A stretch of 64,000 nt of DNA from Mycobacterium dioxanotrophicus (GTDB lineage Bacteria > Actinomycetota > Actinomycetes > Mycobacteriales > Mycobacteriaceae), in assembly GCF_002157835.1 (NCBI RefSeq), contig NZ_CP020809.1:2604001-2668000 (forward strand), written 5' to 3'. Of the stretch, positions 6,870-17,500 are shown one piece after another. The translations under genes and the position numbers were made by a program. Position 1 is the first letter of the stretch. The number at the start of each line of letters is the position of its first letter. The notes beneath the pieces were generated by a model. It did no database searches. It worked only from the letters and a program-made list of their open reading frames with translations, and had not been told where the DNA came from.

Positions 6870-8788
6870 CCGTTGACCAGCTCGGCCGGATCGAGCATTG
6901 CCGCGTAACGCAATTGCTCGGGGATGCCGAAGCCGTCGACGAGGGTTTCGATGTGCGGGCGCAAGGTGCGGCAGCGCTCGTTGATGCCCCGGGTGACGGC
7001 CTTGGCCCGCTCGGTGGACAGGTACCGGTGTTCCATGAACCAGGCCTTGTCGTCCTCGATGACCGAGAGCGCGTACAGATCGCAGACGTCTTCGAGCAGT
7101 TCGCGCGCGGCGTCGTCCTCGCATGCCGCGATGCCTGCGACGAACGCCTCCAGGATGATGCGGTCGATGTGCGCCGACGCGGCGTGCAGCACGTGGTCCT
7201 GCACGGCGTTGAACGCGTCGAAGGCACTCATTTCCTTGGCCTTGCCCTGCAACCGCCGGGCGACCGTCGACAACAGGTATTCCTCGCGGTCCTCGAACAT
7301 TTTGACCTGGGTGCCGCGGTTGAACAGGCTGCCTTCTTCCTCGTTGTCCTGGCGGCTGTCCAGCACGGTCTGGATGATGGTCTCCGCCGAGGTGCGCTTG
7401 AGGACGCGTTCGCCGGCGAAGTTGGCGGCGAACCGCACCCATTCCACCGGGCTCATGCCCTTGATGTCGTCGGCGTAGGCGGTCAGGAGTTCTTTGGCGA
7501 CCAACTGGGTCAGCACGTGGTTGTCACCCTCGAACGTGGTGAACACGTCGGTGTCGGCGCGCAGCGCGATGAGCCGGTTCTCCGCGAGATAGCCTGCGCC
7601 ACCGCATGCTTCGCGTGCTTCCTGGATGGCCTTGCTGGCGTGCCAGGTGTTGGCGGCTTTGAGGCCGGCTGCGCGCGCCTCCAGTTCGCGCTGCTCCTCG
7701 GCGTCCGGATTGTCCGAGGTCTGCAGTTCATGGCATTTCGAGACCAGCTCGTTCTGCGCGAACTGCAGTGCATAGGATTTGGCGATCAGGGGCAGCAGCC
7801 GGCGTTGGTGCACCAGGTAGTCCATGATCAGCACTTCGTTGTCGCTCTTGGGCGCCTCGAACTGCCTGCGCTGCAACGCATATCGGGTGGCGATGTCCAG
7901 GGCGACGCGGGCTGCCGCTGCGGCGCTGCCGCCGACGGTGACGCGGCCGCGGATCAGCGTGCCGAGCATGGTGAAGAAGCGGCGGCCGGGGTTTTCGATC
8001 GGTGAGCTGTAGGTGCCGTCGGGCGCGACGTCGGCGTAGCGGTTGAGCAGGTTCTCCCGCGGCACCCGCACGTGGTCGAACACGATGCGGCCGTTGTCGA
8101 CGCCGGGCAGCCCGCCTTTGTAGTGGCAGTCCGACGTCGTGACACCGGGCATGTCGTTGCCCAAGTCGTCACGGATCGGCACCACCAGGCAATGCACGCC
8201 GTGGTTGACTCCGTCCGGGGTGATGAGCTGTGCGAAAACTGCTGCGACACGGGCAGTTTCGGCCGCGCCGCCGATGTAGTCTTTACGCGCCGTCGGGGTC
8301 GGGGAGTGGATCACGAACTCTTCGGTCGCCGGATCGTAGGTCGCCGTGGTCTCCAGGGACTGCACGTCGCTGCCGTGGCCGGTCTCGGTCATCGCGAAAC
8401 AGCCGAGCAGGTCGAGGTCGATGAGGCGCCGGACGTAGGCCTTGTGGTGGCGCTCGGTGCCGAGGTTTTCGATGGCGCCGCCGAACAGGCCCCACTGCAC
8501 GCCCGCCTTGACCATGAGCGACAGGTCCGACATCGCGAGCATCTCGATGCTGCTGATCGCGGCGCCGACGTCGCCATTGCCGCCGTGTTCTTTACGGAAC
8601 CCGTCTTCCGCGGCCCCGGCTGCGGCCATGATCTTGAGTTGCTCGGCGACCTTGGCCCGGGCAATGGCGGTGTTCGGCGTGTAATGCGGCCGGAACTTCT
8701 CGTCCGAGAGATTGGCCCGCATGGCGTTCTTGGTGTCTCGCCAGCGCCCGTCCAGCGTGTTTCGCAGATGCTCGGCAGTGGAGGTCAT
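6866..8788 (-). CDS. acyl-CoA dehydrogenase/oxidase (ACOX-like, 640 aa)
   Basis: A long FAD-dependent acyl-CoA dehydrogenase of the acyl-CoA oxidase type, catalysing the first alpha,beta-desaturation of acyl-CoA in beta-oxidation. At 640 residues it has acyl-CoA oxidase length rather than the usual 380-400. Family landmarks are CFAMTETGHGSDVQSLETTATYD for flavin and substrate contacts, RKDYIGGAA, the helix region RRQFEAPKSDNEVLIMDY, EACGGAGYLAENR, and the catalytic-Glu segment FTTFEGDNHVL. Whether it passes electrons to ETF or oxygen cannot be told from sequence. It is monocistronic as far as seen. A long hairpin (8821-8883) separates it from the upstream MFS gene. Confidence 0.9.
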   Translation of the reverse strand: MTSTAEHLRNTLDGRWRDTKNAMRANLSDEKFRPHYTPNTAIARAKVAEQLKIMAAAGAAEDGFRKEHGGNGDVGAAISSIEMLAMSDLSLMVKAGVQWGLFGGAIENLGTERHHKAYVRRLIDLDLLGCFAMTETGHGSDVQSLETTATYDPATEEFVIHSPTPTARKDYIGGAAETARVAAVFAQLITPDGVNHGVHCLVVPIRDDLGNDMPGVTTSDCHYKGGLPGVDNGRIVFDHVRVPRENLLNRYADVAPDGTYSSPIENPGRRFFTMLGTLIRGRVTVGGSAAAAARVALDIATRYALQRRQFEAPKSDNEVLIMDYLVHQRRLLPLIAKSYALQFAQNELVSKCHELQTSDNPDAEEQRELEARAAGLKAANTWHASKAIQEAREACGGAGYLAENRLIALRADTDVFTTFEGDNHVLTQLVAKELLTAYADDIKGMSPVEWVRFAANFAGERVLKRTSAETIIQTVLDSRQDNEEEGSLFNRGTQVKMFEDREEYLLSTVARRLQGKAKEMSAFDAFNAVQDHVLHAASAHIDRIILEAFVAGIAACEDDAARELLEDVCDLYALSVIEDDKAWFMEHRYLSTERAKAVTRGINERCRTLRPHIETLVDGFGIPEQLRYAAMLDPAELVNG

Positions 8789-8820
8789 ACCCGACGGTAG
8801 CGCGTGACCCCGTTGAGGAT

Positions 8821-8883
8821 CGTCGAGATCGACGCCAGGGTCGTTGTTTTCACACAGTCACAACCCTGGCGTCAATCTCGACG
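8821..8883. repeat. long near-perfect hairpin between MFS and dehydrogenase genes
   Basis: Arms 8821-8844 and 8860-8883 are reverse complements over 24 bases with two mismatches, around a 15-base loop rich in T and CA. It lies 11 bases past the MFS stop and 33 bases before the dehydrogenase start, both on the minus strand. It may be a factor-independent terminator without a U tract or a dispersed palindromic element. Confidence 0.65.
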
Positions 8884-8893
8884 TTGAGAAGCT

Positions 8894-10114
8894 CTAGCTC
8901 TCGCTGCCCATGGTGACCGCGGTCGCCTCGTCGGTGAGCTCGTCGAGCTCATCCTCGATGGCGAGGTCGTCGTCGATGTGGCTGAGATGTGCGCGCGTCG
9001 CGAACAACACGACCGCACCGGCGAGGACCGCACCGGCGCCCACCCAGTACGGCAGGTGCACGCTGACCTGTTCACCGAGCAGGCCGGCCAGCCACGGCGC
9101 CACGGCGGCGCCGCTGAACCGCAGGAAGCTGTAGGCCGCCGAGGCCACGCCACGCTCGACCGGGGCGGCCTTCATGACGGTTTCGGTGATGAGCGTGTTG
9201 TTGACGCCGATGAACAAGCCGGCGACGACGACGCAGGTGGCCAGAATGGGTTTGGATTCGGTGGCCACTGCCATCACCGCGAGCGTGGCGGTCATCGCGA
9301 GCAGGTTGACGACGAGCGTGCGCACGGTGCCGAACCGGTGTTGCAGTCGCGGTGCGACCACCACGGACGTGAACGCCAGCGCCAGGCCCCAGCCGAAGAA
9401 GATCAGCCCGATCTGATGCGCGCTCATGTCAAGGGGGAACGGGGTGAACGCCAGCAGGGTGAAGAAGCCGAAGTTGTACAGCAGCGCGGTGATCGACACG
9501 CCGAGCAGCCCGCGGTGGCGCAGGGCCCGGAACGGGTCGGCGAGCGTGGTCGCCCGCTCGGCGCGCGGGGTGGCAGGCAGCAGGAAGGCGGTGATCACGA
9601 GGGCGAACGCCATCAACGCCGACACTCCGAAGAACGGGCCGCGCCAGGAGATCGACCCCAGCACGCCGCCGACCAGTGGGCCGACCGCGATACCCAGGCC
9701 GAGTGCGGCCTCGTAGAGGATGATCGCCTGTGCCACAGAGCCTTTGGCGGAGTTGACGATCGTGGCCAGCGCCGTGGCGATGAACAGCGCGTTACCGAGA
9801 CCCCACAGGGCGCGCCAGCCGACGATCTGCATGACCGTCTCGCTCATCCCGGCCAGTCCCGCACCGGCGATGATGACGACCAGGCCCAGCAGCAGCGTTC
9901 GTTTCGGTCCGATCCGGCTCGACACCACGCCGGTGATCAGCATCGCCACGCCCATCACCGCCATGTAGCTGGTGAACAGCAGCGACACCTGTGACGGTGA
10001 GGCGTTGAGGTTGTCGGCGATCGGCTTGAGGATCGGATCCACCAGTCCGATGCCCATGAAGGCTACGACGGAGGCGAAGGCTACGGCCCATACGGCCTTG
10101 GGTTGGCGCCACAT
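8894..10114 (-). CDS. MFS transporter (probable drug/solute exporter)
   Basis: 406 residues with twelve predicted membrane helices typical of the major facilitator superfamily. The motif between helices 2 and 3 reads GVVSSRIGPKRTLLLGL. Gly/Ala-rich helices in the first half (ALGLGIAVGPLVGG, motif-C-like) suggest a proton-driven exporter. It begins 36 bases after the MarR-type regulator on the same strand, so regulator and exporter probably form an operon. That arrangement usually means induction by the exported compound. Substrate is unknown. A hairpin downstream probably ends the transcript. Confidence 0.9.
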   Translation of the reverse strand: MWRQPKAVWAVAFASVVAFMGIGLVDPILKPIADNLNASPSQVSLLFTSYMAVMGVAMLITGVVSSRIGPKRTLLLGLVVIIAGAGLAGMSETVMQIVGWRALWGLGNALFIATALATIVNSAKGSVAQAIILYEAALGLGIAVGPLVGGVLGSISWRGPFFGVSALMAFALVITAFLLPATPRAERATTLADPFRALRHRGLLGVSITALLYNFGFFTLLAFTPFPLDMSAHQIGLIFFGWGLALAFTSVVVAPRLQHRFGTVRTLVVNLLAMTATLAVMAVATESKPILATCVVVAGLFIGVNNTLITETVMKAAPVERGVASAAYSFLRFSGAAVAPWLAGLLGEQVSVHLPYWVGAGAVLAGAVVLFATRAHLSHIDDDLAIEDELDELTDEATAVTMGSES

Positions 10115-10150
10115 CAGGGCGAGAACTCCTTGTCTGTTGTCGGTTCGGTA

Positions 10151-10621
10151 TCAGTTGTCGTCGGCCGGGTCGCGGTCCTCGAGGATCCGCCGGATGACGT
10201 CCACGGCGGCCGCCAGGGTTTGGCGGTCCTCGGGGGCTAGACGATCGAGCCGCGGGTTGATCGCGGCGGCGCGGTCGATCCGGGCCTGCGTGAGGGTGCG
10301 TCGACCCTCGTCGGTGATGCGGATCAGGACGGCGCGGGCATCGCCCGGGTCGGCGGTGCGGGACACCAGTCCGGCGTCTTCGAGGCGACGCACCTGCGTC
10401 GTCATCGTGGGCTGCGAGCAGTGGTCGAGGTAGGCGAGGTCGGAGATGCGGGCCTGGCCCTGGTCCTCGATGGTGGACAGCAGCCGCGCCTGGGCCCATG
10501 GCAGCGGCAGCCGGGTACGTTGGTTGGCGAGACGATTCAGCCGCGCCACGACCGAGAGCAATTCCGCGCCGAGTTCGGTCTTGTGGTGCGCCGCGGCGTC
10601 TTCCGCTATGGGGGTCGGCAT
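10151..10621 (-). CDS. MarR-family transcriptional regulator
   Basis: 156 residues from ATG 10621. The reading frame continues upstream without a likely start. The winged helix is evident: ARISDLAYLDHCSQPTMTTQVRRLEDAGLVSR (recognition helix) and DPGDARAVLIRITDEGR (wing). It is probably a dimeric repressor. The gene is divergent from the ECF transporter and followed by the MFS exporter. A 7-bp inverted repeat 12 bases upstream of its start is the likely autoregulatory operator and could control both directions. The neighbourhood matches M. tuberculosis Rv2327 next to Rv2326c/Rv2325c (recalled). Confidence 0.88.
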   Translation of the reverse strand: MPTPIAEDAAAHHKTELGAELLSVVARLNRLANQRTRLPLPWAQARLLSTIEDQGQARISDLAYLDHCSQPTMTTQVRRLEDAGLVSRTADPGDARAVLIRITDEGRRTLTQARIDRAAAINPRLDRLAPEDRQTLAAAVDVIRRILEDRDPADDN

Positions 10622-10632
10622 ACGTCCATAAT

Positions 10633-10651
10633 TACATAGAATTCCTATGTA
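10633..10651. promoter_or_regulatory. MarR operator candidate
   Basis: TACATAG (10633-10639) and CTATGTA (10645-10651) form a perfect inverted repeat with spacer AATTC, the size expected for a MarR dimer. It lies between the divergent marR-MFS and ECF genes and is AT-rich against a GC-rich background. Confidence 0.7.
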
Positions 10652-10727
10652 GTCCACCGGTCCCTCCGTGTCGCCCGTCACACAACGGCCACCGAACCAC
10701 ACCGATTCTGGCTGGCAGAATCGAGAA

Positions 10728-12764
10728 ATGACCGCTCCGGGATCGGCGACCCAGCCACGGAAATCGGGTCCGCTGACCCCCGGGGAACTCGCCCAGGCCG
10801 CCGTGATGGCGGCGCTGTGTGCCGCGACGGCCATCATCGCCGTGGTGGTGCCGTTCGCCGCGGGCCTTTCGATGCTCGGCACCGTGCCGATGGGCCTGCT
10901 GGCGTACCGCTACCGGATGCGGGTCCTGCTGGCCGCGACCGTCGCCGGCGCCACCATCGCGTTCCTCATCGCCGGGCTCGGCGGCTTCATGACCGTCGTG
11001 AACTGCGCGTACATCGGCGGGCTGACGGGCATCGTGAAACGGCGTGGCCGCGGCACCCCGACCGTTCTCGCCGCGGCCGTCGTCGCCGGCGCGCTGTTCG
11101 GCATGGTGTTGGTCGGGGCGATGACCGTGCTCTCGCGACTGCGCATTCTCGCGTTCGAATCGATGACCGCCAACATCGAGGGTCTGGCCGTGGCCATGGC
11201 CCGCGTCCCCGTCCTACGGGATTTCGCCGATCCGCTCAAGCACGGCTTCGCCACGCTGCTCGACTACTGGCCCGTGCTGATCCTCGGCTCCGGGATCTTC
11301 AGTATCTGCTTCGTCAGCCTGGTCGGCTGGTGGGCACTGTCGCGGGTGCTGACCCGGCTGGCCGGCGTCCCCGACGTCCACAAACTAGACACGCCCGGTG
11401 GCACGGGAACCGTGGCACCGGTGCCGGCTCGCCTGGCCGACGTCCGATTCCGGTATCCCGGCGTCGACCACGACGCTCTGGGTCCGGTGTCGATGGACCT
11501 GCAGCCGGGCGAACACGTCGCGGTCACCGGCCCCAACGGCTCCGGCAAGACCACCCTGATGCTGGTACTGGCGGGCCGGGAACCCACCGCGGGCACCGTC
11601 GAACGTGAAGGCGTGGTGGGGCTGGGCCGCATCGGCGGGACCGCGGTGATCATGCAGCACCCCGAGAGTCAGGTGCTCGGTACCCGGGTCGCCGACGACG
11701 TCGTGTGGGGCCTGCCGCCCGGTACGACGACGGATGTGGACCGGCTGTTGACCGAGGTCGGCCTCGACGGGCTGGCCGACCGCGACACCGGCGGACTGTC
11801 CGGAGGCGAACTCCAACGGTTGGCCGTGGCGGGTGCCCTGGCGCGCGAACCCGCGCTGCTCATCGCCGACGAGGTCACGAGCATGGTCGACCAGAACGGC
11901 CGCGACACCTTGATGACCGTGCTGTCCGGACTGACCCGGCACCACGAGATGTCACTGGTGCACATCACCCACTACGACGCCGAAGCATCGTCGGCCGACC
12001 GCGCCATCAACCTCGGCGGCACGACCGAGAACACCGACATGGTGCAGACCGCGGCCGTGCCGGCCGGCACGGTCCCCGGACATGAAGCCGGCGCACCCGT
12101 GTTGGAGCTGACCGCCGTGGGGCACGAGTACGCCAGCGGGACCCCGTGGGCGAAAACGGCTTTGCGGGACGTCACGTTCACCGTGAACGAGGGCGACGGC
12201 CTGCTTGTCCACGGCCTCAACGGATCCGGCAAATCCACCCTGGCGTGGATCATGGCCGGGCTCACCGTGCCCACCTACGGGGCCTGCCTGCTCGACGGCG
12301 CACCGGTGTCCGGACAGGTCGGAGCCGTGGCGATGTCGTTCCAGGCGGCGCGGCTGCAGTTGATGCGCAGCAGCGTCGAACGCGAGATCGCATCGTCCGC
12401 GGGCTTCGCGGTCGACGACCAGGCGCGCGTCGCGGCGACGCTGGCCACCGTCGGCCTGGACCCGGGGCTGGCCAAACGACGGATCGATCAGCTCTCGGGC
12501 GGTCAGATGCGCCGGGTGGTACTGGCAGGCTTGCTGGGCCGGGCCCCGCGCGCGCTGATCCTCGACGAGCCGCTGGCCGGTCTGGATGCGGCCAGCCAGC
12601 GGGGCCTGCTGCGACTGCTGGAAGATCTGCGCCGCGACACCGGGTTGACCGTCGTGGTCATCTCGCACGACTTCTCGGGCCTGGAGGGACTCTGCCCGCG
12701 CACGCTGCATCTGCGGGACGGGGAACTGGCCATGGCGCCGACGGCGGCAGGAGGGGCTCGATGA
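10728..12764 (+). CDS. ECF transporter: fused S component and two EcfA ATPases
   Basis: 678 residues. Residues 1-205 or so form a membrane S-component-like domain with about six helices ([20 protein letters not shown] at its start), which would bind the substrate. Two ABC ATPase domains follow. The first has Walker [10 protein letters not shown] near 267, [15 protein letters not shown] near 357 and IADEV. The second has GLNGSGKST near 495, [15 protein letters not shown] near 588 and ILDEP. With the downstream EcfT gene (ATGA overlap) it makes a complete energy-coupling-factor importer for a micronutrient that cannot be inferred. Length and layout match Rv2326c (recalled). ATG 10728 may be leaderless, six bases after CAGAAT. 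Confidence 0.92.
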   Translation: MTAPGSATQPRKSGPLTPGELAQAAVMAALCAATAIIAVVVPFAAGLSMLGTVPMGLLAYRYRMRVLLAATVAGATIAFLIAGLGGFMTVVNCAYIGGLTGIVKRRGRGTPTVLAAAVVAGALFGMVLVGAMTVLSRLRILAFESMTANIEGLAVAMARVPVLRDFADPLKHGFATLLDYWPVLILGSGIFSICFVSLVGWWALSRVLTRLAGVPDVHKLDTPGGTGTVAPVPARLADVRFRYPGVDHDALGPVSMDLQPGEHVAVTGPNGSGKTTLMLVLAGREPTAGTVEREGVVGLGRIGGTAVIMQHPESQVLGTRVADDVVWGLPPGTTTDVDRLLTEVGLDGLADRDTGGLSGGELQRLAVAGALAREPALLIADEVTSMVDQNGRDTLMTVLSGLTRHHEMSLVHITHYDAEASSADRAINLGGTTENTDMVQTAAVPAGTVPGHEAGAPVLELTAVGHEYASGTPWAKTALRDVTFTVNEGDGLLVHGLNGSGKSTLAWIMAGLTVPTYGACLLDGAPVSGQVGAVAMSFQAARLQLMRSSVEREIASSAGFAVDDQARVAATLATVGLDPGLAKRRIDQLSGGQMRRVVLAGLLGRAPRALILDEPLAGLDAASQRGLLRLLEDLRRDTGLTVVVISHDFSGLEGLCPRTLHLRDGELAMAPTAAGGAR

Positions 12765-13603
12765 CCGCGCCGACCCGAGGGCAACGCAGACCCATGGTGC
12801 TGCTGCGGCCGGTGCCCGGCGACAGCGTCATCCACCAACTGTGGGCAGGCACCAAGCTGCTGGCGGTGGCCGGTATCGGCGTGCTGCTGACCTTCTATCC
12901 CGGCTGGGTGCCGATCGCGTTCGTCGGGGTGCTGGTGTTGGTGGTGGCCCGGCTGGCGCACATCCCGCGCGGCGCCGTGCCCTCGGTGCCGTTCTGGTTG
13001 TGGGTGCTGATGGCGCTCGGCGCGGCGACCGCGACGCTGGCCGGCGGCAGTCCGATCATCGATGTCGGGTCGATGCACATCGGCCTCGGCGGGCTCTTCA
13101 ACTTCCTGCGCATCACCGCGTTGTCGATCGTCCTGCTCGGCCTCGGCGCGCTGGTGTCCTGGACCACCAACGTCGCCGACATCGCCCCGGCGGTCGCGAC
13201 CCTGGGCCGCCCGCTGCGGTTCGTGCGCGTCCCCGTGAATGACTGGGCGGTGACAATCGCCTTGGCGCTGCGCGCATTCCCGATGCTGATCGACGAATTC
13301 CGCACGCTGTACGCGGCACGAAGGCTGCGGCCCAAGGAACGCGCCGAATCGTTCCGGGCCCGCCGCAAGCAGCGGGTGGGCGATGTCATCGACCTGCTGG
13401 CGGCGTCGGTGACTGTGGCGCTGCGCCGGGCGGACGAGATGGGCGACGCGATCACCGCGCGCGGTGGTACGGGCCAGATCTCGGCACTGCCGTCGCGACC
13501 GAAGGCCCGTGACTGGGTGGCGTTCGCGGTGCTGATCGTGGTGTGCGGCACTGCGTTGGCGCTGGAGTTGACGGTGCTCGGCACCAGCCTTCCTCGGCGC
13601 TGA
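12761..13603 (+). CDS. ecfT: ECF transporter transmembrane component EcfT
   Basis: 280 residues with N-terminal and C-terminal membrane helices. It has the cytoplasmic coupling segments characteristic of Ecf[24 protein letters not shown] and [22 protein letters not shown], containing the two Ala-Arg-Gly-like coupling signatures. EcfT transmits ATPase motion to the S component. The start ATG overlaps the TGA of the fused S-A-A gene, so expression is coupled. It ends four bases before the convergent DUF4349 gene. It corresponds to Rv2325c in M. tuberculosis (recalled). Confidence 0.9.
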   Translation: MTAPTRGQRRPMVLLRPVPGDSVIHQLWAGTKLLAVAGIGVLLTFYPGWVPIAFVGVLVLVVARLAHIPRGAVPSVPFWLWVLMALGAATATLAGGSPIIDVGSMHIGLGGLFNFLRITALSIVLLGLGALVSWTTNVADIAPAVATLGRPLRFVRVPVNDWAVTIALALRAFPMLIDEFRTLYAARRLRPKERAESFRARRKQRVGDVIDLLAASVTVALRRADEMGDAITARGGTGQISALPSRPKARDWVAFAVLIVVCGTALALELTVLGTSLPRR

Positions 13604-13607
13604 CGGG

Positions 13608-14501
13608 TCAGTGGCGCCGCGTCAGGAACCGGATGGCGGCATAACCCACACCGCCGGCCAGCGCCAACGCTGCCAGCCACGGCAGCAGCAGCCCGAACAG
13701 CATGACCGCCTCGGAGGCGAAGCCGACCATGCCGTCCCAGCCGCGCTCGACCTGACCGAAGAACCCGTGATACTGCTTGATCGGGCCGCCGAAGTTCTCG
13801 GCATAGACGTCGAGGTTGAGGGTGCTGAAGGCGATCTGCTCTCCGAGGTGAGCCCGCTGCGCGCGCAGGCTGTCCAGGTCGGCCTGCCGCTGCGACAGTG
13901 CGTTCTCGGCCTTGATCAGCGCGTCGGGATCCTTGGCGTCGCGCATGATCCCGAGCAGCCGGTCGACCGAGGTCTGCAGGGCGGTGATCCGCGCGTCGAG
14001 GTCGACGCGCTGGTTGGTCACGTCGTCGGCCTTGATCTCCAGCGTGTTGACGGTGCCGAGCCCTTTGACGTCGGTCAGGGTCTTGTCGAGTTTGGCGACC
14101 GGCACCCGCAACACCAGCGCGACATGCGCGCGCCCCGAACTGGAACCGGCATCCTCTGAGCGGCTGTCCACACGTCCGCCGGCATCGGTGACGATCGCCG
14201 TGGCCTTGTCGGCGGCTGCGGTGGTGTCGGAGGCCGTCAACGTCAGTGACACCGTCTTGACGATGTCGCGGTCGGCGTCAGCGGGTTTGGGAGCGTTGTC
14301 GTTCGGCCCGTTGAGCGGGGGAGGTGCGGTGAACGGCGCCGCGGGCGCGGGGGCTGCTGTCGCCGCGGCCGGGGGCGCTTCCGGCGCCGTCGAGCTCGGG
14401 GAATGCCCGGCTGCGCAGGCCTGCGTCGTCACCGAAACCGTCACGGCCAGCAGGGCCGCCGCGGCGAGGCGACGCCGGGCACGGCTGTTGTAGGCGGGCA
14501 T
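13608..14501 (-). CDS. DUF4349 domain envelope protein, probable lipoprotein
   Basis: 297 residues from ATG 14501, with GTG 14507 as the alternative. The N-terminal signal sequence ends at TTQAC, a weak lipobox. An Ala/Pro-rich linker follows to about residue 70, then a DUF4349 domain (DRDIVKTVSLTLTASDTTAAADKA) with a long coiled-coil region (DLDARITALQTSVDRLLGIM to SLRAQRAHLGEQIAFSTL). A C-terminal membrane helix (AVMLFGLLLPWLAALALAGG) and RRH end the chain. Proteins of this family sit in the envelope and their role is not established. It is divergent from the cyclase gene across 74 bases. Confidence 0.82.
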   Translation of the reverse strand: MPAYNSRARRRLAAAALLAVTVSVTTQACAAGHSPSSTAPEAPPAAATAAPAPAAPFTAPPPLNGPNDNAPKPADADRDIVKTVSLTLTASDTTAAADKATAIVTDAGGRVDSRSEDAGSSSGRAHVALVLRVPVAKLDKTLTDVKGLGTVNTLEIKADDVTNQRVDLDARITALQTSVDRLLGIMRDAKDPDALIKAENALSQRQADLDSLRAQRAHLGEQIAFSTLNLDVYAENFGGPIKQYHGFFGQVERGWDGMVGFASEAVMLFGLLLPWLAALALAGGVGYAAIRFLTRRH

Positions 14502-14575
14502 CAGCACAATCTACCGATCATGGCTTGCCCGCAGACCTATCCTGAGCGGGGAGTTCGGGGGCGGTAGAGAGCCAG

Positions 14576-17500
14576 ATGACGGTAGTGACGTGTCGACGAT
14601 GCGGCCGGGTGGCGCGCGACGGTGCTCGGTTCTGCGACGCGTGCGGCGCCCCACTCGCCGAGGCGGCGGGGCCGGCCGAGTACAAGCAGGTGACGGTTCT
14701 GTTCGCCGATGTCGTGCACTCGATGGACATCGCCGCCGCGGTCGGTGCCGAACGTCTGCGCGAGATCATGACCGCATTGGTGCAGCGTTGCGCCGAGGTG
14801 GTCCAGCGCTACGGCGGCACGGTCGACAAGTTCACCGGCGACGGCGTCATGGCGTTGTTCGGAGCCCCGGTCGCCTTGGAGGACCATGCTTTTCGCGCTT
14901 GTCTCACTGCGTTGGAGATTCAGCAAGAGGTGCAGCGGCTGGCCGTCGACGTCGGCCGCCGTGACGGGTTGCCGCTGCAGCTGCGCATCGGCCTGAATTC
15001 CGGTGAGGTGATTGCCGGCGACATCGGTTCGGGACCGCTCGGCTACACCGCGGTGGGCGCTCAGGTCGGATTGGCGCAGCGGATGGAGTCGGTGGCACCC
15101 GCCGGCGGGGTGATGCTCAGCGAATCGACCGCACGTCTGGTCGAACACACCGTCGTGCTGGACGCAGCGCAACAGGTCCGGATCAAGGGGGCCACTGAAC
15201 CGGTTACTGCTCGCCGGTTGGTGGGTATCGCCCCGCACCAGCAGGCGCGCATGGGGCGCGGCAGCACCCATCTCGTCGGCCGCAGCTGGGAACTGGCCGC
15301 CCTGCTCGGCATGCTCGACCGGGCCGCCGGTGGCGCGGGATGCTTCGCGGGCGTGGTCGGACCGCCGGGAATCGGTAAGAGCCGCTTGATCGCCGAGACC
15401 CTGGCCGTCGCGGTCGGCCGTGGCATCCAAGTGTTTTCGGCGTTCTGTGAGTCGCACACCGCCGACGTCCCGCTCTCGGTGGTCTCGGAGTTGATGCGGG
15501 CGGTGTTCGGCGTCGACGGGGTCGGTGACGACGCGACGGCGCGGAATCTGTTGCGCGCGCGGCTACCCGACATCGACGAAGCCGACCGGCTGCTGCTGGA
15601 GGACGCGTTGAGCATCGGCGACCCGCAGGTCCGGCTGCCCGAGATCGGGGTGGACGCTCGACGCAGACGCGTGACGGCACTGGTCGACGCCGTAGTGACA
15701 GCCCGCGCCGCGCCGAGTGTGTACGTGATCGAGGATGCGCATTGGATCGACCCGGTCAGCGAGGAGGTCCTGGTCGACCTGCTCGCGACGTTGACCCGCT
15801 CGCGGGCGCTGGTGCTGGTGACATACCGGCCCGAGTACGACGGTCCGCTGAGCCGACATCACGGCGCGCAGACCATCGCGCTGTCGCCGCTCGATGATGA
15901 ACAGACGGCCGAATTGGTCAGCGGGCTGCTCGGGCGCGACGCGTCGGTCGGCGGACTGGCCGGCCAGATCGCCGAACGTGCCGCGGGCAACCCGTTTTTC
16001 GTCCAGGAGATCGTGCGTGATCTCGCCGACCGCGGTGTTCTCGCCGGCGGGCGCGGCTGTTATCTGTGTCCGACCGGTGCCGACGATGTAGCGGTCCCCG
16101 CGACCTTGCAGGCTGCCATCGCCGCGCGGGTCGACCGGCTCGACGCCGCCGCCAAGCGCACCCTGAGCGCTGCCGCCGTGGTGGGCGCCCGCTTCGACGA
16201 AGCCCTGCTGGCCCAGTTCGCCGACACGACTCAGCTCAGCAGGCTCATCACTGCCGAACTCATCGAACAGGTCGCGTCCACACCCAAGGCGCAGTACGCG
16301 TTCCGGCACCCGATGATCTGGTCGGTGATGTACCGCGCCCAACTGAAATCTGAACGCGCACAGCTACATCGGTGTGTGGCTGCCGCCATCGAGCCGCGGG
16401 ACGAGAATGCCGCTCTGATCGCCGAGCACCTCGAAGCCGGCGGCGAGCTCCATCAGGCCTACGACTGGCACATGCGCGCCGGAGATCGGTCCAGATTCCG
16501 CGATGTGCGGGCGGCCCGGATGAGTTGGCAGCGGGCCGGTCAGGTCGCGGATCGGTTGCCCCTCGATGATCCGCAGCGCCCGGCCCTGCGGATCGCGCCC
16601 CGGGCGTTGATCTCCGGCACCAGTTTTCGTTCCGGCGGTCCCGTGCGTGACAGCGGTTTCGAGGAGCTGCGGGCGCTGGCCGAGGAGGCCGACGACAAGC
16701 GCTCGCTGGCCATCGGGATGGCCGGGCAGGTGGGCGCACTGCTCGGGCACGGGCATTTCCGGGCTGCTGACGAGTTGGCATCCGAACTCGTCGGCATTCT
16801 CGACGCGATCGCCGACCCGGATCTGATCGTCGGACTGCTGCACACCACGCTCATCGCCAAATTCGCGACGGGTGCGATGGCTGACCTGGTGCGGCTGGCC
16901 CAACGCGTGATCGATCTGTCGGGTGGCGATCCGCGCCGGGGCGGCATCGTCACCGAGTCGCCGTTGCTGATCGCGATGATGCTGCAGGCCGTCGCACGAT
17001 CCTGCTTCGGACAACCCGGCTGGCGCGACGAGCTCGACCAGGCTCTGGCGCTGTTGCGTGATGTCAACCCGGCCGCGCGCGGTGTGCTGCTGGTGTACTG
17101 CTTCAACGTCGGCTGCACCTTCGGAACGCTCTCTGTCGATGCGGCGATTCTGCAGGAGACCGCCGAAACGCTGCGATACGCCGAACAACTCGGCGAGGGC
17201 TACGCGCTCGACGCCGCCCGCTGCGCACGCGGGCTCGCGCTGGTGGCAGCGGACCCGCAGAGCACCGAGGGGCTCGAACTGCTCGCGCAAACCCGCGAAG
17301 CCATTGTGCAGGAACGGTTCACCATGCCGGCCCTGGCTCCCATCGACATCGCGTTTGCGCGACGGCTGGTAGGTGAAGGTGACCGGGACAATGCGATCGC
17401 GACGTTGCGCGATGTCGCCGCCGGTCAGATCGACGCGGGGGAGTGGTTGGGGCGTGGGGTCGCGCTGAGCGCGCTGGCCGAACAACTGATCGCCCGTGGA

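Noticed and set aside
6914..8005. 363-codon plus-strand open frame
   Set aside because: It is wholly antisense to the acyl-CoA oxidase-like gene, which has clear family motifs.
10622..10727. Riboswitch ahead of the ECF transporter gene
   Set aside because: Only 106 bases separate the divergent starts and an operator palindrome occupies part of it. No riboswitch-like stem order was recognised.
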